DNA from: an uncultured Spirochaetia bacterium
Lineage (GTDB): Bacteria; Spirochaetota; UBA6919
DNA: 15,590 bases
Direction: 5' to 3'
Assembly (NCBI GenBank): GCA_913053665.1
Contig: CAJXGR010000035.1
Location: 1 to 15,590, forward strand
Shown here: positions 14,442-15,590 of the stretch, piece by piece
How positions within the stretch are numbered: the first letter of the stretch is position 1
Layout of the letters: every line of letters starts with the position of its first letter
The notes under the pieces: model-generated
Told to the model about the DNA's origin: nothing
The model's input: the letters and a program-made list of their open reading frames with translations, nothing else
Databases searched by the model: none
Translations under genes and position numbers: made by a program

Positions 14442-15213
14442 ATGAAAGAGTTATTCGAAAAAAAAACAGATTTGGACGCAAGATGAGATTTCACAAATCA
14501 AACACAACCTTCTGAACGGCTTAATGGGCGTGAGAACTCCAGAAGCTGTGGAAGCCGCGATCACCTATGGAGCATTGCTAAATAGCACCGGGATAAATAA
14601 TAGTAATTATCCGGTCTTTCTGAAGGTCTTGAGCATCCGAAACGGTCACGTGATCGACGCTCTCCTCGGAACCCGTGATCCATTCTTGTTCATGAGTTCC
14701 ATCCAACCCAATCATTTTATTGTCGCGTCTTGCTTCAGTTTTCTCACCAAGTATCAACCCAGTGAAATCTACTCAAAAACCCTGGCCATCATATTGGGTG
14801 TCCTGCAAACCGCCTATAATTCCCCTTTGGATGGCTATCACATCTATCCACCTACTATTTCAGACGTAAACAGTCTGGGAAAGCATTTGATAGAAGATAA
14901 AGGTCAGGACGATTTGCTAAACAGGAGTATTTTAGACCTCCTGGATAAGATCAGTGAGTTGGAGGGTCAGGGAATCGATGAGGATATGGAAGATCTAGCC
15001 GTCCATTCTCATAACATTAGAAATAACTTCTTTGACTCCAACAAAAGGTTAGTGGATGTGATCCCGGCAGTTTTACTCAAAACTGAACCTAACCTGGACC
15101 CGGAGATTCAGCCTAGAAATCGGGTGGATCTCTCTGCCGCAAAAGGGAATGGGAAAAACAAGTTAGAGACTGCCACTAATGCAGGTAAAAAGAAGAAAAC
15201 TCCAAAGAAATAG
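14442..15213 (+). CDS. unrecognised family, paralogue B (frameshift in A9 run near the start)
   Basis: The likely start is the ATG at 14442, with AGGAG 5 nt upstream, but that frame stops at 14484. The other frame, open from the A9 run to 15213, encodes IWTQDEISQIKHNLLNGLM before the first internal ATG (14524). That segment aligns with GWTEEEIDQLKLTFLNEII of paralogue C, so it is genuine protein. The run of nine A (14458-14466) has one base too many for continuity; eight would give about 256 residues. It shares GINN.NY..FLK, DALLGTRDP, IQPN, DGYHIYPP, LGK, LLDKI and DVIPAVLLK with paralogue A and ends in a lysine-rich tail. If there is no slippage, translation would have to begin at 14524 without a ribosome site. 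Confidence 0.7.
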
Positions 15214-15279
15214 GCAGTTATAGACTTTATCTTATAGATGATAGGATCTTAGTATACTTAATAATGATGAGGTGAATCG

Positions 15280-15590
15280 ATGAGTCAAGCTACTATTGAG
15301 AGAATTTCGGGCTGGACGGAGGAAGAAATTGATCAGCTGAAGTTAACTTTCTTGAATGAGATTATAAACTGTCGGGATGGTCTAGCTGTTGACGCGGCCA
15401 TATCTTACGCCAGGTTTATCTCTGAGAAGGTGAAACTGGATCCTGATAATTACCCGGTTTTTATGTTGATCCTGGAATCCGGGAATCACTGGGTCATTGA
15501 TGCTTTAATTGGCAAGAACAATCCTGAAAAGTACTTTGAGGCCGTCCAACCCAATCGCTTTCTACTGGCTGAGTGCTATAAGATGCTCAC
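15280..15590 (+). CDS. unrecognised family, paralogue C (cut by window edge)
   Basis: The ATG at 15280 follows GAGGTGAATCG, with GAGG about 7 nt upstream, and 103 codons stay open to the window end. It begins MSQATIERISGWTEEEIDQL and contains DPDNYPVFMLIL, VIDALIGKNNPEKYF and VQPNRFLLAE, clearly the same family as the proteins at 12247 and 14442. It is the only copy whose N-terminus is unbroken, so it shows the full start of the family. It lies 66 bp after paralogue B. A TATACT at 15253-15258 could give it its own promoter. Function unknown. Confidence 0.75.
   Translation, partial: MSQATIERISGWTEEEIDQLKLTFLNEIINCRDGLAVDAAISYARFISEKVKLDPDNYPVFMLILESGNHWVIDALIGKNNPEKYFEAVQPNRFLLAECYKML

Overview
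The window reads as an A+T-rich chromosomal segment from a diderm (Gram-negative type) bacterium. Signs of this are a lipoprotein, exported c-type cytochromes, an exported protein with an outer-membrane beta-signal, a Cyc2-like cytochrome-porin start and sigma-54 machinery. I cannot place the organism firmly. The palindromic repeats and the kinds of genes would fit an uncultivated lineage, or possibly a spirochaete-like one (weak inference).

Positions 1-2190 (minus strand) form an electron-transfer region: a monoheme cytochrome (1876-2190), a palindromic MITE-like insertion (1700-1802), a leucine-rich-repeat lipoprotein (824-1540), a second cytochrome closely related to the first (489-785), and the N-terminus of a Cyc2-like cytochrome-porin (1-425, cut by the window edge). 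Divergent from it, at 2475-3848, lies a PAS-AAA+-Fis sigma-54 activator. The intergenic region holds a near-consensus -24/-12 promoter facing the cytochrome (2258-2273). It also holds a dense array of TTAAC sites (2372-2452), two pairs of which form palindromes, overlapping a candidate sigma-70 promoter for the activator. This looks like a self-contained regulatory circuit.

Positions 3849-4108 carry a second palindromic, hairpin-rich repeat (3873-4018). An exported, probably outer-membrane beta-barrel protein follows (4109-5089), then a 15-bp inverted repeat between convergent genes.

Positions 5171-12065 are mostly housekeeping: a dGTPase-family HD hydrolase (minus), then on the plus strand D-Ala-D-Ala ligase, a Uma2-family nuclease-like protein, glutamine-dependent NAD+ synthetase, a small membrane protein and an FMN/Fe-S glutamate-synthase-like protein.

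Positions 12160-15590 hold the least familiar part. Three paralogues of a family I do not recognise (12247, 14442, 15280-end) surround a PPP-type metallophosphoesterase and a very small kinase-fold protein with PI3K/HipA-like catalytic residues. The phosphatase and kinase genes overlap by 8 bp, so a reversible-phosphorylation module is plausible. Two reading frames in this cluster are broken by an apparent extra base: one inside the phosphatase (about 13535-13550) and one in an A9 run near the start of the second paralogue (14458-14466).
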